From: Arsenophonus endosymbiont of Aphis craccivora
GTDB taxonomy: Bacteria; Pseudomonadota; Gammaproteobacteria; Enterobacterales; Enterobacteriaceae
DNA length: 64,000 nucleotides
NCBI RefSeq assembly: GCF_013460135.1
Contig: NZ_CP038155.1
Span: 992,001 to 1,056,000, forward strand
Reading direction: 5' to 3'
The notes below the pieces were generated by a model. That model had not been told where the DNA came from. It did not search any database and saw nothing but the letters and a program-made list of their open reading frames with translations. Positions within the stretch are counted from its first letter, which is position 1. Each line of letters starts with the position of its first letter. Shown piece by piece: positions 20,009 to 29,692 of this stretch. The position numbers were made by a program, and so were the translations under genes.

Positions 20009-20479
20009 TCACGGATGAGTATTAAGATAATTCAGTACAATTTGGTGATGATCACTAGTTTTAAATTTGTCAAACACATGTTCAATATCACCTTTTGCAT
20101 TAATCAGAAAACTGATGCGATGAATGCCATTAAACGTTTTTCCCATAAATTGTTTTGCTCCCCATACACCGAATTTTTCCGCTACCTCATGCTTATGATC
20201 CGATAGTAATGTAAAATTTAGCATCTCTTTTTCAGTGAAACGTAATAACTTTTCTGCTTTATCAGTACTTATACCAAAAACTTCAACACCCATTTGTTTT
20301 AATTTATCCATTTCGTCACGTAATCCACAAGCTTGTATTGTACAGCCAGGAGTCATTGCTTTAGGATAAAAATAAATCAAAATTCGTTGACCAAGATAAT
20401 CAGATAAATTGATTATTTCGCCATCTTGGTCAGGAAGGCTAAATTGGGGGGCCTTATCACCGGCTTTCAATGGGCTCAT
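20009..20479 (-). CDS. bcp: Thioredoxin-dependent thiol peroxidase Bcp
   Basis: Peroxiredoxin that reduces hydroperoxides with thioredoxin. 156 aa, as in E. coli. The active-site segment is YPKAMTPGCTIQACG, with peroxidatic and resolving Cys five residues apart as in E. coli Bcp. FGVWGAKQFMGK and GIHRISFLI are conserved. It follows the gcvR pseudogene on the same strand, the normal gcvR-bcp order. No defect seen. Confidence 0.95.
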   Translation of the reverse strand: MSPLKAGDKAPQFSLPDQDGEIINLSDYLGQRILIYFYPKAMTPGCTIQACGLRDEMDKLKQMGVEVFGISTDKAEKLLRFTEKEMLNFTLLSDHKHEVAEKFGVWGAKQFMGKTFNGIHRISFLINAKGDIEHVFDKFKTSDHHQIVLNYLNTHP

Positions 20480-20698
20480 TAGATTCTCTCCGTTTAATTC
20501 TATATGTTATTGCGATTTGCTGATAATGCTAATTGTACATTGGACATTTAATTTTGTGCACAATTGTTTAAATCTATTTTTGTTAATTCACTCATTATCA
20601 CCAATAAAACTTTGGGCATTCATATCAATTTCAAGTTGTTGATCATATTTGTTTGTTGCTGGTTGTATTTTTGCAACCAGTTTGGATAGGTTGAAGTT

Positions 20699-21753
20699 GG
20701 CTTTGTTGAATAAATCGAACTTTTAGGTGATTGGCGGAGCTGATCGCTAAATTCGTTTCAACATCAGGTCCCCATGGCAAAGCAAAAGTTTAAAATTACC
20801 AACTGGCCCGCGTACAACAAGGCACTCAGACAACGCGGTTCCCTGACGGTCTGGCTTGATGAGTCGGCCATCGCTGGATGGACTGACAGTTCTTCGCCTG
20901 AAGGTCGTGGCCGGCCGCTTTACTACAGCGATATGGCTGTTACCACTGTCCTGATGATGAAGCGTGTGTTTAACCTGTCGCTCCGGGCATTACAGGGCTT
21001 CGTTGATTCGATTTTTAAACTCATGTCTTTGCCGCTGTGCTGTCCGGACTACTCGCTGGTCAGCAGACGAGCAAAGAGCGTCAACATCAGCATAAAAACG
21101 CCAACGCGTGGTGAAATCTCGCATCTGGTCATCGACAGTACCGGTCTGAAGGTCTTTGGCGAAGGTGAATGGAAAGTCAGGCAGCATGGGGCTGACAGAC
21201 GAAGAGTGTGGCGCAAGCTTCATCTGGCAGCAGACAGTGTGACTCATGAGATTATCTGTGCCGACTTATCGCTCAGCGGAACGACAGATGCGCAGGCACT
21301 GCCGGGCCTGATTAACCAAACCCACCGGAAAATCACGGAAGTGTCAGCAGACGGTGCTTATGACGCCTGTTACTGCCACGATGCGTTGCTAAGAAAGAAA
21401 ATCAGGCCCCTTATCCCGCCGCGAAGCGGAGCGAAATACTGGCCGGATAAGTACCATGAACGTAACCATGCGGTGGCGAATCAGCGTCTGAGCAGGAGTA
21501 ATGATATGTGGAAAAAGAAAGTGGGTTATCACCGGCGTTCAGTGGCAGAAACAGCGATGTTCCGCATAAAAACTTTGCTGGGTGGCCATCTGAGCCTGCG
21601 TGACTATGAGGCTCAGGTAGGTGAAGCAATGGCGATGGTCAAAGCGCTGAACCGTATGACGTTGTTGGGTATGCCACACAGCGTCAGGATCGGATAACAG
21701 CTGTAGCAGAGGGAGCCATCCTGGCGGCTAATTCTGATTTATTCAACAAAGCC
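20699..21753 (+). mobile_element. IS903-like element, copy B, with target duplication
   Basis: Complete 1055-bp copy inserted in gcvR. The 9-bp duplication GTTGAAGTT is exact on both sides (20690-20698 and 21754-21762), so this is a simple transposition not followed by rearrangement. Confidence 0.97.
20774..21697 (+). CDS. IS903-group transposase (copy B)
   Basis: Full-length 307-aa transposase with D121, D193 and E259 intact. It carries R188T, shared only with copy I, and S274. It is transcribed against gcvR. Confidence 0.96.
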   Translation: MAKQKFKITNWPAYNKALRQRGSLTVWLDESAIAGWTDSSSPEGRGRPLYYSDMAVTTVLMMKRVFNLSLRALQGFVDSIFKLMSLPLCCPDYSLVSRRAKSVNISIKTPTRGEISHLVIDSTGLKVFGEGEWKVRQHGADRRRVWRKLHLAADSVTHEIICADLSLSGTTDAQALPGLINQTHRKITEVSADGAYDACYCHDALLRKKIRPLIPPRSGAKYWPDKYHERNHAVANQRLSRSNDMWKKKVGYHRRSVAETAMFRIKTLLGGHLSLRDYEAQVGEAMAMVKALNRMTLLGMPHSVRIG

Positions 21754-22127
21754 GTTGAAGTTATGAGTGATAAATAAACAAGTAAATTGTTCAACTATAG
21801 CGGGAGCGACATTAACAATAACATTGGCAATTATTATTGAAAAATATTCTTTATAAACGCCAGAAGTGGTTTTTTGCATAATAGATAATAATTTTAATTC
21901 AGTATCATGCTTAAGCAACATTGCTGCTATCAAAGAAATTGATTGCCTGCTATCTGATAACATCGTAATAAAGAAGAATTGTTTGCCAAATATAGCAATA
22001 AAGCTATCTTCAATATTACATTGACATTTGTTGACCAGTTGGATAACGGTATTACTCTTACCGGGATGATCTGCAACAAGTACAATAATAATGATTGATT
22101 GTTGTTCACTATGTGGCCAGTCGTTTT

Positions 22128-22485
22128 CCTTATGAATTTATGATTTCTGAATATCTTATGGTAACCATAAAAAAAAGCTTCTGCCAAGATAAAAAAACAA
22201 ATATATCAGTATAATAAGTTTACATACTGAGTAGTGATAAAATGATATTTGATGGAATGAAATATTCACATTTTTGCTAATTTTATAATTTTAAAAGATT
22301 TATTTGCTGATAAAATAATAAATTGAACGAGAAAAATAAACTGGAAATATGATGATAATCATTATGTATTTTTCTTAAAACAGAGTGGTTATTAATAAAT
22401 TTCATTAAATTTTGGGTATAAGAAGGTTTTTTTCTTTAGACTGAAAAAGTACCATAATGTTAATGTCTCATTTAGGAAAAAGGTT
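22128..22485. other. gcvR-dapA intergenic region
   Basis: About 360 bp of AT-rich DNA between the divergent gcvR remnant and dapA. It contains a Fur-box-like palindrome (22348-22366) and the dapA ribosome-binding site (AGGAAAAAGG before 22486). I see no small gene here. Confidence 0.5.
22348..22366. promoter_or_regulatory. Fur-box-like site upstream of dapA
   Basis: The 19 bases TATGATGATAATCATTATG match 16 of 19 positions of the Fur consensus GATAATGATAATCATTATC. The site is 120 bp upstream of dapA. Regulation of dapA by Fur is not an established theme, so the role is uncertain. Confidence 0.4.
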
Positions 22486-23403
22486 ATGGTTAATAATTCT
22501 ATTAAATATCGGAATTTTTTGCGTGGCAGTCTTGCTGCGATTGTTACCCCAATGGATATAAAAGGGCAAATAGATAAACCCAGTCTGAAAAAACTGATTG
22601 ATTATCATGTTAATAATGGCACAACTGCGATTGTATCTGTTGGTACAACTGGAGAAACAGCAACACTTGATCATAGTGAGCACTTGGATGTGGTATTGAC
22701 GACATTAGAGTATGCTGATGGCAGAATTCCGATTATTGCAGGCAGTGGCGCAAATGCTACAAAACAAGCTATTGCATTAACTAAATCTTTGGAAAAAACC
22801 GGGGTTGTTGCCTGTTTGGCGGTAACACCATACTATAACAAACCTTCACAAGAAGGACTTTATCAGCATTTTAAAGCGATTGCCAAACAGACAGATTTAC
22901 CACAAATCTTATACAATGTTCCTTCGCGCACCGGTTGTGATTTATTGCCCGAGACAGTTGCCAGATTAGCAAAGTTAGGTAATATTGTTGCCCTTAAGGA
23001 AGCTAGTGGTGATTTAAGTCGTGTGAATCGCATTCGCAGATTAATTAATGATGAAAATTTTATTTTGCTTAGCGGTGATGATGCAACTGCGTTAGAATTT
23101 ATGCAATTAGGTGGGCAGGGGGTAATTTCAGTAACAGCCAATATTGCCGCCAAATTAATGGCTGAAATATGCAAATTAGCATTATCAGAAAAGTATGCCG
23201 AAGCGCATAAGTTAAATTATCGACTAAGTGAATTGCATCATCAATTATTTATTGAGCCTAATCCGATTCCAGTTAAATGGGCTTGCTATCAGTTAGGACT
23301 TATTAATTCTGATAAATTGCGCTTACCGATGACACCATTAACACTGACCGGTCAGATAGCGGTACAAAAGGCGCTAAAGATCGCTGATTTACAAAAAATT
23401 TAG
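22486..23403 (+). CDS. dapA: 4-hydroxy-tetrahydrodipicolinate synthase
   Basis: First committed step of the DAP/lysine pathway: condenses pyruvate with aspartate semialdehyde. 305 aa against 292 in E. coli, about ten of the extra residues being at the N-terminus. The Schiff-base lysine is K171 (VALKEASG), and YNVPSRTG carries the active-site Tyr143; the SVGTTGE loop is present. The ATG at 22486 has a strong Shine-Dalgarno; a TTG at 22519 would give the usual length. It is followed 9 bp later by bamC, the conserved dapA-bamC operon. Confidence 0.95.
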   Translation: MVNNSIKYRNFLRGSLAAIVTPMDIKGQIDKPSLKKLIDYHVNNGTTAIVSVGTTGETATLDHSEHLDVVLTTLEYADGRIPIIAGSGANATKQAIALTKSLEKTGVVACLAVTPYYNKPSQEGLYQHFKAIAKQTDLPQILYNVPSRTGCDLLPETVARLAKLGNIVALKEASGDLSRVNRIRRLINDENFILLSGDDATALEFMQLGGQGVISVTANIAAKLMAEICKLALSEKYAEAHKLNYRLSELHHQLFIEPNPIPVKWACYQLGLINSDKLRLPMTPLTLTGQIAVQKALKIADLQKI

Positions 23404-23412
23404 GGAAAGTTA

Positions 23413-24462
23413 ATGGCAACAATATTGCACAAATCAAAGGCTATTAAGCTTGCAGGGCTGTCACTCGCTATATTTTTGGTAGCCTGCACGAGCAATCAAC
23501 GTTATAAGCGTCAAGTCAGTGGTGACGAATCATATTTAAATACACTTCCGTTAAAAAATTTGACGATTCCTCAAGGTATATCGTTACCGTTACAAAACGG
23601 TGAATATGATATTCCGCCAGCTAATCAAAATGGTGCTGTAGGTAAAGCATTAGATATTCGTCCTCCTATTCAAGCACTTTCGTTACTTAGTGATACCCAT
23701 ACCGAAAATAGCCTAACCGCGAGTCGTTTATTTTTAACTAATACAGCTGAAAACAGCGCCCTTTGGTCGCAAATTAACGCTATTTTGCAACAAAAAATGA
23801 TTAAAGTGAGGCAAAAAAATGATCCTGACCACTCCTTGATTACCGATTGGATTACCTGGCCGCGAGTAGATGAAGATATTGCGATACAAACCAGACAGAA
23901 AATTCAGCTGAACCCACAAAATAATCAAATAGTCATCATGGTAACTAATGAAGGTATAAAGCAGGGTGAAGATAGCATCACCGATCAGGCAGAAATACAG
24001 CGCTATAATATTTTAATGTTAAATGAGTTGATTGATTCAATAAATAAGCTGCGTAGTACCGCAACCAGTTCTGGTGCCCAAGATTGTTATGCCATTATTG
24101 ATGTGCAAACGGGTAGTGATAGCAGTGGCTTACCTCAAATAATTGTACGTGCGCCTTATGATGTTGTTTGGGATAGATTACCCTCTGTGCTTGAAAGCAT
24201 TGGTATACAAGTTGGTGACCGTAGTCGTTCTACCGGATCAATTACCCTCACTTTTAATGGTATGAGTGATAGTGATTGGCAAGCGATTGGCGTCGATAAT
24301 CCAACCATGACAAAAGGGGATTATAAATTACAAGTTGGCGATATGAATAATCGTAGTAGTCTACAATTTATGGCGGTAAAAGGGACAACCTTAACACAAA
24401 AACAAAATGATGAAATGGTCTCGGCATTAAAAGCGGCGTTTAGTAAAGTGAGTAGTAATTAG
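23413..24462 (+). CDS. bamC: Outer-membrane assembly lipoprotein BamC
   Basis: Lipoprotein of the BAM complex that inserts beta-barrel proteins. 349 aa (E. coli 344). It has a lipoprotein signal with lipobox LVAC (Cys about residue 25), then the unstructured N-terminal region that binds BamD (QVSGDESYLNTLPLKNL) and two helix-grip domains. It shares an operon with dapA. Appears intact. Confidence 0.93.
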   Translation: MATILHKSKAIKLAGLSLAIFLVACTSNQRYKRQVSGDESYLNTLPLKNLTIPQGISLPLQNGEYDIPPANQNGAVGKALDIRPPIQALSLLSDTHTENSLTASRLFLTNTAENSALWSQINAILQQKMIKVRQKNDPDHSLITDWITWPRVDEDIAIQTRQKIQLNPQNNQIVIMVTNEGIKQGEDSITDQAEIQRYNILMLNELIDSINKLRSTATSSGAQDCYAIIDVQTGSDSSGLPQIIVRAPYDVVWDRLPSVLESIGIQVGDRSRSTGSITLTFNGMSDSDWQAIGVDNPTMTKGDYKLQVGDMNNRSSLQFMAVKGTTLTQKQNDEMVSALKAAFSKVSSN

Positions 24463-24738
24463 TTAATAAAACTAGGTTTATTACAATTAGCTATAACATT
24501 GCTTATATAAATGATGGATGGTTGGTAGTGATTTATTCACTATGGATCATCTGTTTTTTTGTTTTACTCGGTCAGTTTTTAGGCTAATTAAAATGTTTCC
24601 AGTAAAGTAATTTAATTAACATAAATAACCGCTAATCTGTTATTCTCCTTTTCCTAACAAAGTAAACGTTTGCGTCTTGCGTTAACGCCATATTTAAGCG
24701 TTTTTTTATTAAAATGATCAAATTTCGGAGTAAATAAA
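24463..24738. other. bamC-purC intergenic region
   Basis: 276 bp without a gene. It should hold the purC promoter; the ACGTTTGCGT sequence near 24666 loosely resembles half of a PurR operator, but I cannot support it well. Confidence 0.3.
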
Positions 24739-25147
24739 ATGCAAAAAAAAGCTGAGTTGTATCGTGGAAAAGAGAAAACCGTATATTTTACGGATGATCC
24801 TAATTTATTAGTATTAGAATTCCGCAATGATACATCGGCACTAGATGGTGAGCGTATAGAGCAGTTTGAACGTAAAGGAATGATAAATAATAAATTTAAT
24901 TATTTCATTATGCAACAACTGGAGCAAACCGGCATTCCAACCCAAATGGAACGATTACTGTCAGATACTGAATCATTAGTAAAAAAATTAACCATGATCC
25001 CGGTTGAATGGGTTATTCGTAATCGAGCAGCTGGTTCTTTAGTTAAACGGCTTGGTATCGAAGAGGGTAGGTTGCTTGAGCCACCTATCTTTGATTTGTT
25101 TTTGAAAAATGATACGCAGCATGATCCAATGATTAATGAATCTTACT
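24739..25147 (+). pseudogene. purC: SAICAR synthetase PurC, 3' half lost at IS
   Basis: PurC catalyses step 8 of de novo purine synthesis. The first 136 codons match E. coli PurC (237 aa): [49 protein letters not shown] and [19 protein letters not shown]. The frame then enters IS copy C and stops at a TGA inside its terminal repeat (adding W-L-C). The missing 100 codons do not reappear beyond the IS, where ypfJ sequence begins. The remaining fragment is clean, so the truncation is probably recent. Loss implies dependence on imported purines unless another copy exists. Confidence 0.96.
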
Positions 25148-26202
25148 GGCTTTGTTGAATAAATCAGAATTAGCCGCCAGGATGGCTCCCTCTGCTACAC
25201 CTGTTATCCGATCCTGACGCTGTGTGGCATACCCAACAACGTCATACGGTTCAGCGCTTTGACCATCGCCATTGCTTCACCTACCTGAGCCTCATAGTCA
25301 CGCAGGCTCAGATGGCCACCCAGCAAAGTTTTTATGCGGAACATCGCTGTTTCTGCCACTGAACGCCGGTGATAACCCACTTTCTTTTTCCACATATCAT
25401 TACTCCTGCTCAGACGCTGATTCGCCACCGCATGGTTACGTTCATGGTACTTATCCGGCCAGTATTTCGCTCCGCTTCGCAGCGGGATAAGGGGCCTGAT
25501 TTTCTTTCTTAGCAACGCATCGTGGCAGTAACAGGCGTCATAAGCACCGTCTGCTGACACTTCCCTGATTTTCCGGTGGGTTTGGTTAATCAGGCCCGGC
25601 AGTGCCTGCGCATCTGTCGTTCCGCTGAGCGATAAGTCGGCACAGATAATCTCATGAGTCACACTGTCTGCTGCCAGATGAAGCTTGCGCCACACTCTTC
25701 GTCTGTCAGCCCCATGCTGCCTAACTTTCCATTCACCTTCGCCAAAGACCTTCAGACCGGTACTGTCGATGACCAGATGCGAGATTTCACCACGCGTTGG
25801 CGTTTTTATGCTGATGTTGACGCTCTTTGCTCGTCGGCTGACCAGCGAGTAGTCCGGACAGCACAGCGGCAAAGACATGAGTTTAAAAATCGAATCAACG
25901 AAGCCCTGTAATGCCCGTAGCGACAGGTTAAACACACGCTTCATCATCAGGACAGTGGTAACAGCCATATCGCTGTAGTAAAGCGGCCGGCCACGACCTT
26001 CAGGCGAAGAACTGTCAGTCCATCCAGCGATGGCCGACTCATCAAGCCAGACCGTCAGGGAACCGCGTTGTCTGAGTGCCTTGTTGTACGCGGGCCAGTT
26101 GGTAATTTTAAACTTTTGCTTTGCCATGGGGACCTGATGTTGAAACGAATTTAGCGATCAGCTCCGCCAATCACCTAAAAGTTCGATTTATTCAACAAAG
26201 CC
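25148..26202 (-). mobile_element. IS903-like element, copy C, no target duplication
   Basis: Complete 1055-bp copy joining truncated purC to truncated ypfJ. Flanks AATCTTACT and CAACAAAGT differ. purC and ypfJ are neighbours in E. coli, so a local deletion between two IS copies (or adjacent to one) explains the junction. Confidence 0.96.
25204..26127 (-). CDS. IS903-group transposase (copy C)
   Basis: 307-aa transposase with an intact DDE triad. The private change P216L lies in the RPLIPPRSG loop. S274 variant. Confidence 0.95.
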   Translation of the reverse strand: MAKQKFKITNWPAYNKALRQRGSLTVWLDESAIAGWTDSSSPEGRGRPLYYSDMAVTTVLMMKRVFNLSLRALQGFVDSIFKLMSLPLCCPDYSLVSRRAKSVNISIKTPTRGEISHLVIDSTGLKVFGEGEWKVRQHGADRRRVWRKLHLAADSVTHEIICADLSLSGTTDAQALPGLINQTHRKIREVSADGAYDACYCHDALLRKKIRPLIPLRSGAKYWPDKYHERNHAVANQRLSRSNDMWKKKVGYHRRSVAETAMFRIKTLLGGHLSLRDYEAQVGEAMAMVKALNRMTLLGMPHSVRIG

Positions 26203-26548
26203 CAACAAAGTATGAGTCGTACTGACGCGAATAAACTTTCGGTTAAGCTTGAATTGCAAGCTGACTGTTTTGCTGGTGTATGGGGCAATAAAATGGATGA
26301 GCAAGGTCTGCTAGAAGAAGGCGATTTACAACAAGCATTAGCGGCGGCCCAGGCAATCGGTGATGATCGTTTACAGCAACAAAGCCAAGGACGTATTGTA
26401 CCCGATAGTTTTACCCATGGTACCTCTGAGCAGCGTTATACTTGGTTTAAAAAAGCTATGATAGCGGTGATTTTAAAAGTTGTAATACTTTTGGCGCACT
26501 ATAGCGCGATAAAAGTTGCCTCGAGTTTGCATAATTTTAACGGCTAAT
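26203..26548 (+). pseudogene. ypfJ: YpfJ-family zinc metallopeptidase, C-terminal fragment
   Basis: YpfJ is a predicted membrane-anchored neutral zinc metallopeptidase. Only the last third remains: [27 protein letters not shown] and [20 protein letters not shown] match E. coli. The zinc-binding HExxH region and the N-terminal anchor are lost at the IS end. The last codons are also shifted: in another frame [13 protein letters not shown], the normal C-terminus, is readable near 26455-26510, so an indel lies after WFKK. It stands before yeaL and tmcA. Confidence 0.92.
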
Positions 26549-26628
26549 AGGCTCTATTATTTATTTTGATCAGTCATGATTTATTGATAGGATAAATTAA
26601 TTATATATTTTTATTGGTAAATAATTTT

Positions 26629-27081
26629 ATGGGTAATTTTGATTCAACATTACTTATTTTATTAGTGTTGGCTGGCTTAGGAATAATTAGTCATAACATG
26701 ACGGTGGCATTGGCAATGCTATTTTTGTTAGTTGTTCGCATGACGCCGCTTAATAATTTTTTCCCTTGGGTTGAAAAATATGGCTTAACCATCGGTATTT
26801 TGATTTTAACTATTGGTGTAATGGCCCCTATCGCCAGTGGCAAGATCTCGCCGCAAGATGTTATTAACTCTTTTTTTAACTGGAAATCGTTGTTGGCGAT
26901 TGTGATTGGCATTTTGGTCTCTTGGCTTGGCAGTAGAGGCGTCTCTTTGATGTCTAATCAACCGTCAACAGTTGCCGGATTATTGGTTGGTACAGTGATA
27001 GGCGTTGCTGTTTTCCGTGGTGTTCCAGTTGGTCCATTAATAGCAGCAGGTCTTCTCTCGTTACTAATTGGCAAGTTTTAG
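26629..27081 (+). CDS. yeaL: UPF0756 (DUF441) inner-membrane protein YeaL
   Basis: Small hydrophobic protein of unknown function with four predicted helices. It matches E. coli YeaL (148 aa) throughout: [32 protein letters not shown] and [20 protein letters not shown]. The frame is open from 26614, but ATG 26629 (MGNFDSTLL) aligns with the family start and gives 150 aa. It lies between ypfJ and tmcA; in E. coli yeaL is elsewhere. Its stop overlaps the GTG start of tmcA. Confidence 0.88.
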   Translation: MGNFDSTLLILLVLAGLGIISHNMTVALAMLFLLVVRMTPLNNFFPWVEKYGLTIGILILTIGVMAPIASGKISPQDVINSFFNWKSLLAIVIGILVSWLGSRGVSLMSNQPSTVAGLLVGTVIGVAVFRGVPVGPLIAAGLLSLLIGKF

Positions 27082-28946
27082 TGACTATTGCAAGCCTGAT
27101 TAATTTACAATCTCAGTTACGCATTCAGGGGCAACGCCGCTTACTCGTGCTAAGCGGTAATAGCAACTGGATCATTGAACAGCTAATTGCACTTAGGCAG
27201 GGGATAATTTGCGATTGGCCAACCATTTCACCACATTGGCCTGATGATATACCACCACAAAATGCGGTGTCACTATTAGTACAAGAGTTCTTACATGGTG
27301 TTTTTGATGCCACTAAGGGTTTTCATACTGAAGCATTACTGATGTTGGCAGGGACATTAAAAGCGGGTAGTTATCTCATTCTTTGCCTGCCTGAGTGGGG
27401 GACTTGGTTTCAACAGCCAGATCAAGATAGTCAACGCTGGAATGAAGTGGCGTCGACAATAGCAGTGCCAAATTTTGTCTGTTGGTTAAAGTATCATCTA
27501 CAACATGATGCTAATGTTTTGCTATGGTGTGAAGGTAAACCTTTTACCGCTGATAAGCTACCACAATTAACTGCCTGGTATCAGCCGAATAGACAACCAA
27601 CGATTGAACAACAAAGAATTTTGCAGCGCCTGCTAGCTGTTAAGGTGGTAGTTTGGGCATTAGTTGCCCCGCGTGGCCGTGGAAAAGCTGCGTTAGCAGG
27701 TATGTTAATTGAACGTTGGCAGGGGGAATGTTGGGTTTGTGCGCCGGCAAAATTAGCGTCAATGGTATTAACACACTATACCGACAAAAAAATTCGCTAT
27801 TGGTCAATTGACCATTTATTGGCTGATTGTCGATTACAAAAACCACGTAAGGTTGATTGGTTAATTATTGATGAAGCGGCGATGATCCCGATTGCGCAAC
27901 TAAATCAATTAACGCACTATTTTCCACGTTTACTCTTTACTACCACTGTTGATGGCTATGAAGGTACAGGGCGCGGATTTTTGCTAAAACTTTGTGCGCA
28001 ATTAGCTCAATGTCACATTTTGACTTTAACCACGCCGATCCGCTGGGCATCAAATGATCCGTTGGAGAATTGGTTAAATAATAGCTTGTTATTAAAAGAA
28101 TATATACCAAAATCAACGAAGCTAGCTAAATTAAATAACCAACACATGGTGTTGTTACCTATATCACAGTCTTCATTAATTGAAAAACCAAAATTATTAT
28201 CAGCAATATATGGTTTACTGACTAATGCGCATTATCGTACCTCACCGCTTGATTTAAGACGATTATTGGATGCGCAAGGGATGCATTTATTGGTTGCACA
28301 GCAAAAGGAAAATTTGTTAGCTGTGTTATGGTTAGTGGATGAAGGTGGATTATCTGCGTCGCTTGCCCATGAGGTATGGGCTGGACGGCGTCAACGTTGC
28401 TGCAGCTTTTCGTCGTCAGGGTGTGGCAACAAAATTACTCAGTTTTTATAAGCAGCAGGCGATGGAAGAGGGGTAAGATTTTCTTTCTGTCAGCTTTGGC
28501 TATTGTGAGCAGTTGCAGTCATTATGGCAGCAAAATGGTTTTCATTTAGTCAGAGTTGGCAGCCGTAAAGAAGCGACCAGTGGATATTATACCGCTATGG
28601 CGGTATTGCCTTTATCAACAGCGGCTAAACAATTGGTGTCACGGGCGCAATATTTGTTAAAGCAAGACGCTTTTTATATCAATCAGCTAACCGATTTAGC
28701 ACTAACAGCAACTAGCGATGATCAATTAAATGATGAAGATTGGCAGGTGTTGCTTATGGTAATAGAAGTTTTTCAGCTAGCTATCCAGAAATCCGACGGT
28801 TATTAATGCAGTCGTCACTGGTTTTAACAGCGACTAGAATTCACTGTGAACATACTTTATCTATTGAGATATGCTGTCAGCAGTTAAACTTGACGGGTCA
28901 AAAAATGTGGTTAAAACAGATACGCAACGATATTGCTGCGGCATGA
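27081..28946 (+). pseudogene. tmcA: tRNA(Met) cytidine acetyltransferase TmcA, decayed
   Basis: TmcA (YpfI) acetylates C34 of elongator tRNA-Met using ATP and acetyl-CoA. From GTG 27081 the helicase part matches E. coli: RRLLVLSGNS, the Walker A-like APRGRGKAALAG, DWLIIDEAAMIPI and TTTVDGYEGTGRGFLLKLCA. In the GNAT domain it fails: after GGLSASLAHEVWAG about 40 codons are missing, the frame shifts, and a TAA at 28474-28476 follows AMEEG. Then DFLSVSFGYCEQLQSLWQQN and later C-terminal pieces are readable to 28946, with a further frame change near 28760. The acetyl-CoA site is destroyed. Confidence 0.93.
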
Positions 28947-28989
28947 TCAGAATTGGACTGGCAGCGAGCAGAAAAACTTAAATCATGGG

Positions 28990-29184
28990 TTAATGCTTCT
29001 TTTGCTTAGGCCAGTCATCTTCATCATCCCATTTGTCGTTAAAATCACGGTGAGGAGGAAGTTTTGGTTTGTTATCTAAAAAACGTTTAGGATCGATTTT
29101 TTGCATCTGTTTGACGGCACTCCAAATGATACCAATCAGAAGCAAAATAATAATAATCCACCAGTAATCAGTTATCCAATGCAT
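28990..29184 (-). CDS. ypfN: UPF0370 membrane protein YpfN
   Basis: 64-aa single-span membrane protein of unknown function. An N-terminal helix ([14 protein letters not shown]) is followed by a charged tail with the family hallmark [19 protein letters not shown]. coli YpfN has 66 aa and sits beside dapE. The gene is convergent with tmcA and divergent from ybaN. Confidence 0.9.
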   Translation of the reverse strand: MHWITDYWWIIIILLLIGIIWSAVKQMQKIDPKRFLDNKPKLPPHRDFNDKWDDEDDWPKQKKH

Positions 29185-29263
29185 AGCTGTTTTTCCATTA
29201 GCAAATGTAGTAAATAAAGTATACTCTTTTTTCCTTTATCGTATAACTATTATAGATTTAAGT

Positions 29264-29641
29264 ATGAGTTTACAACGAATTTTACTCATTATTGTCGGCT
29301 GGTTTAGTATTATCTTAGCGATATTGGGTATACTTTTGCCATTATTACCCACTACCCCTTTTTTGTTATTAGCCGCCTGGTGTTTTTCTCGCTCATCACC
29401 ACGTTTTCATTACTGGTTACTTCATAACTCATGGTTTGGTAAATATATTCGTCATTGGCAACAACATAAAGCGCTGCCTAAAGGGGTTAAAATTAAGATA
29501 ATTGTTATTATTTTATTTAGTTTTATTTTTTCGCTTTGGTTTGTAGAAAGTTGGTGGATCAGTGGGACACTCCTCATTATCTTAGAGATATTGCTCGCTT
29601 ATCTATTAAGGTTGCCACAAAGCGATGGGGGAAAAAATTAA
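29264..29641 (+). CDS. ybaN: DUF454 inner-membrane protein, YbaN-like
   Basis: 125 aa, the E. coli YbaN length. It starts with a long hydrophobic helix pair and carries the family motif LPLLPTTPFLLLAAWCFSRS and the SPRFHYWLL..WFGKYI segment. Function is unknown. In E. coli ybaN lies elsewhere; here it sits between ypfN and dapE. Convergent with dapE. Confidence 0.88.
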   Translation: MSLQRILLIIVGWFSIILAILGILLPLLPTTPFLLLAAWCFSRSSPRFHYWLLHNSWFGKYIRHWQQHKALPKGVKIKIIVIILFSFIFSLWFVESWWISGTLLIILEILLAYLLRLPQSDGGKN

Positions 29642-29692
29642 CCCAATTTATTATTTAGCTAATGATATAGCTAGTGAATTTAAATTTTGGGT

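Larger units (their letters stand above)
20507..22127 (-). pseudogene. gcvR: Glycine cleavage system regulator GcvR, split by IS and otherwise decayed
   Basis: GcvR is a two-ACT-domain protein that antagonises GcvA. The 5' part (about 22127 to 21763) reads as a GcvR N-terminus: VLVADHPGKSNTVIQLV then NIEDSFIAIFGKQFFFITML. The 3' part (20690 to 20507) reads FNLSKLVAKIQPA and then FKQLCTKLNVQ, matching NIAELVSRTQPA and FKALCTELNAQ of E. coli. Between them sits IS copy B with a 9-bp duplication. The 3' part also has an in-frame TGA (20588-20590), and no proper start codon is visible at the 5' end. So decay is not due to the IS alone. It is divergent from dapA, as expected. Confidence 0.92.
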
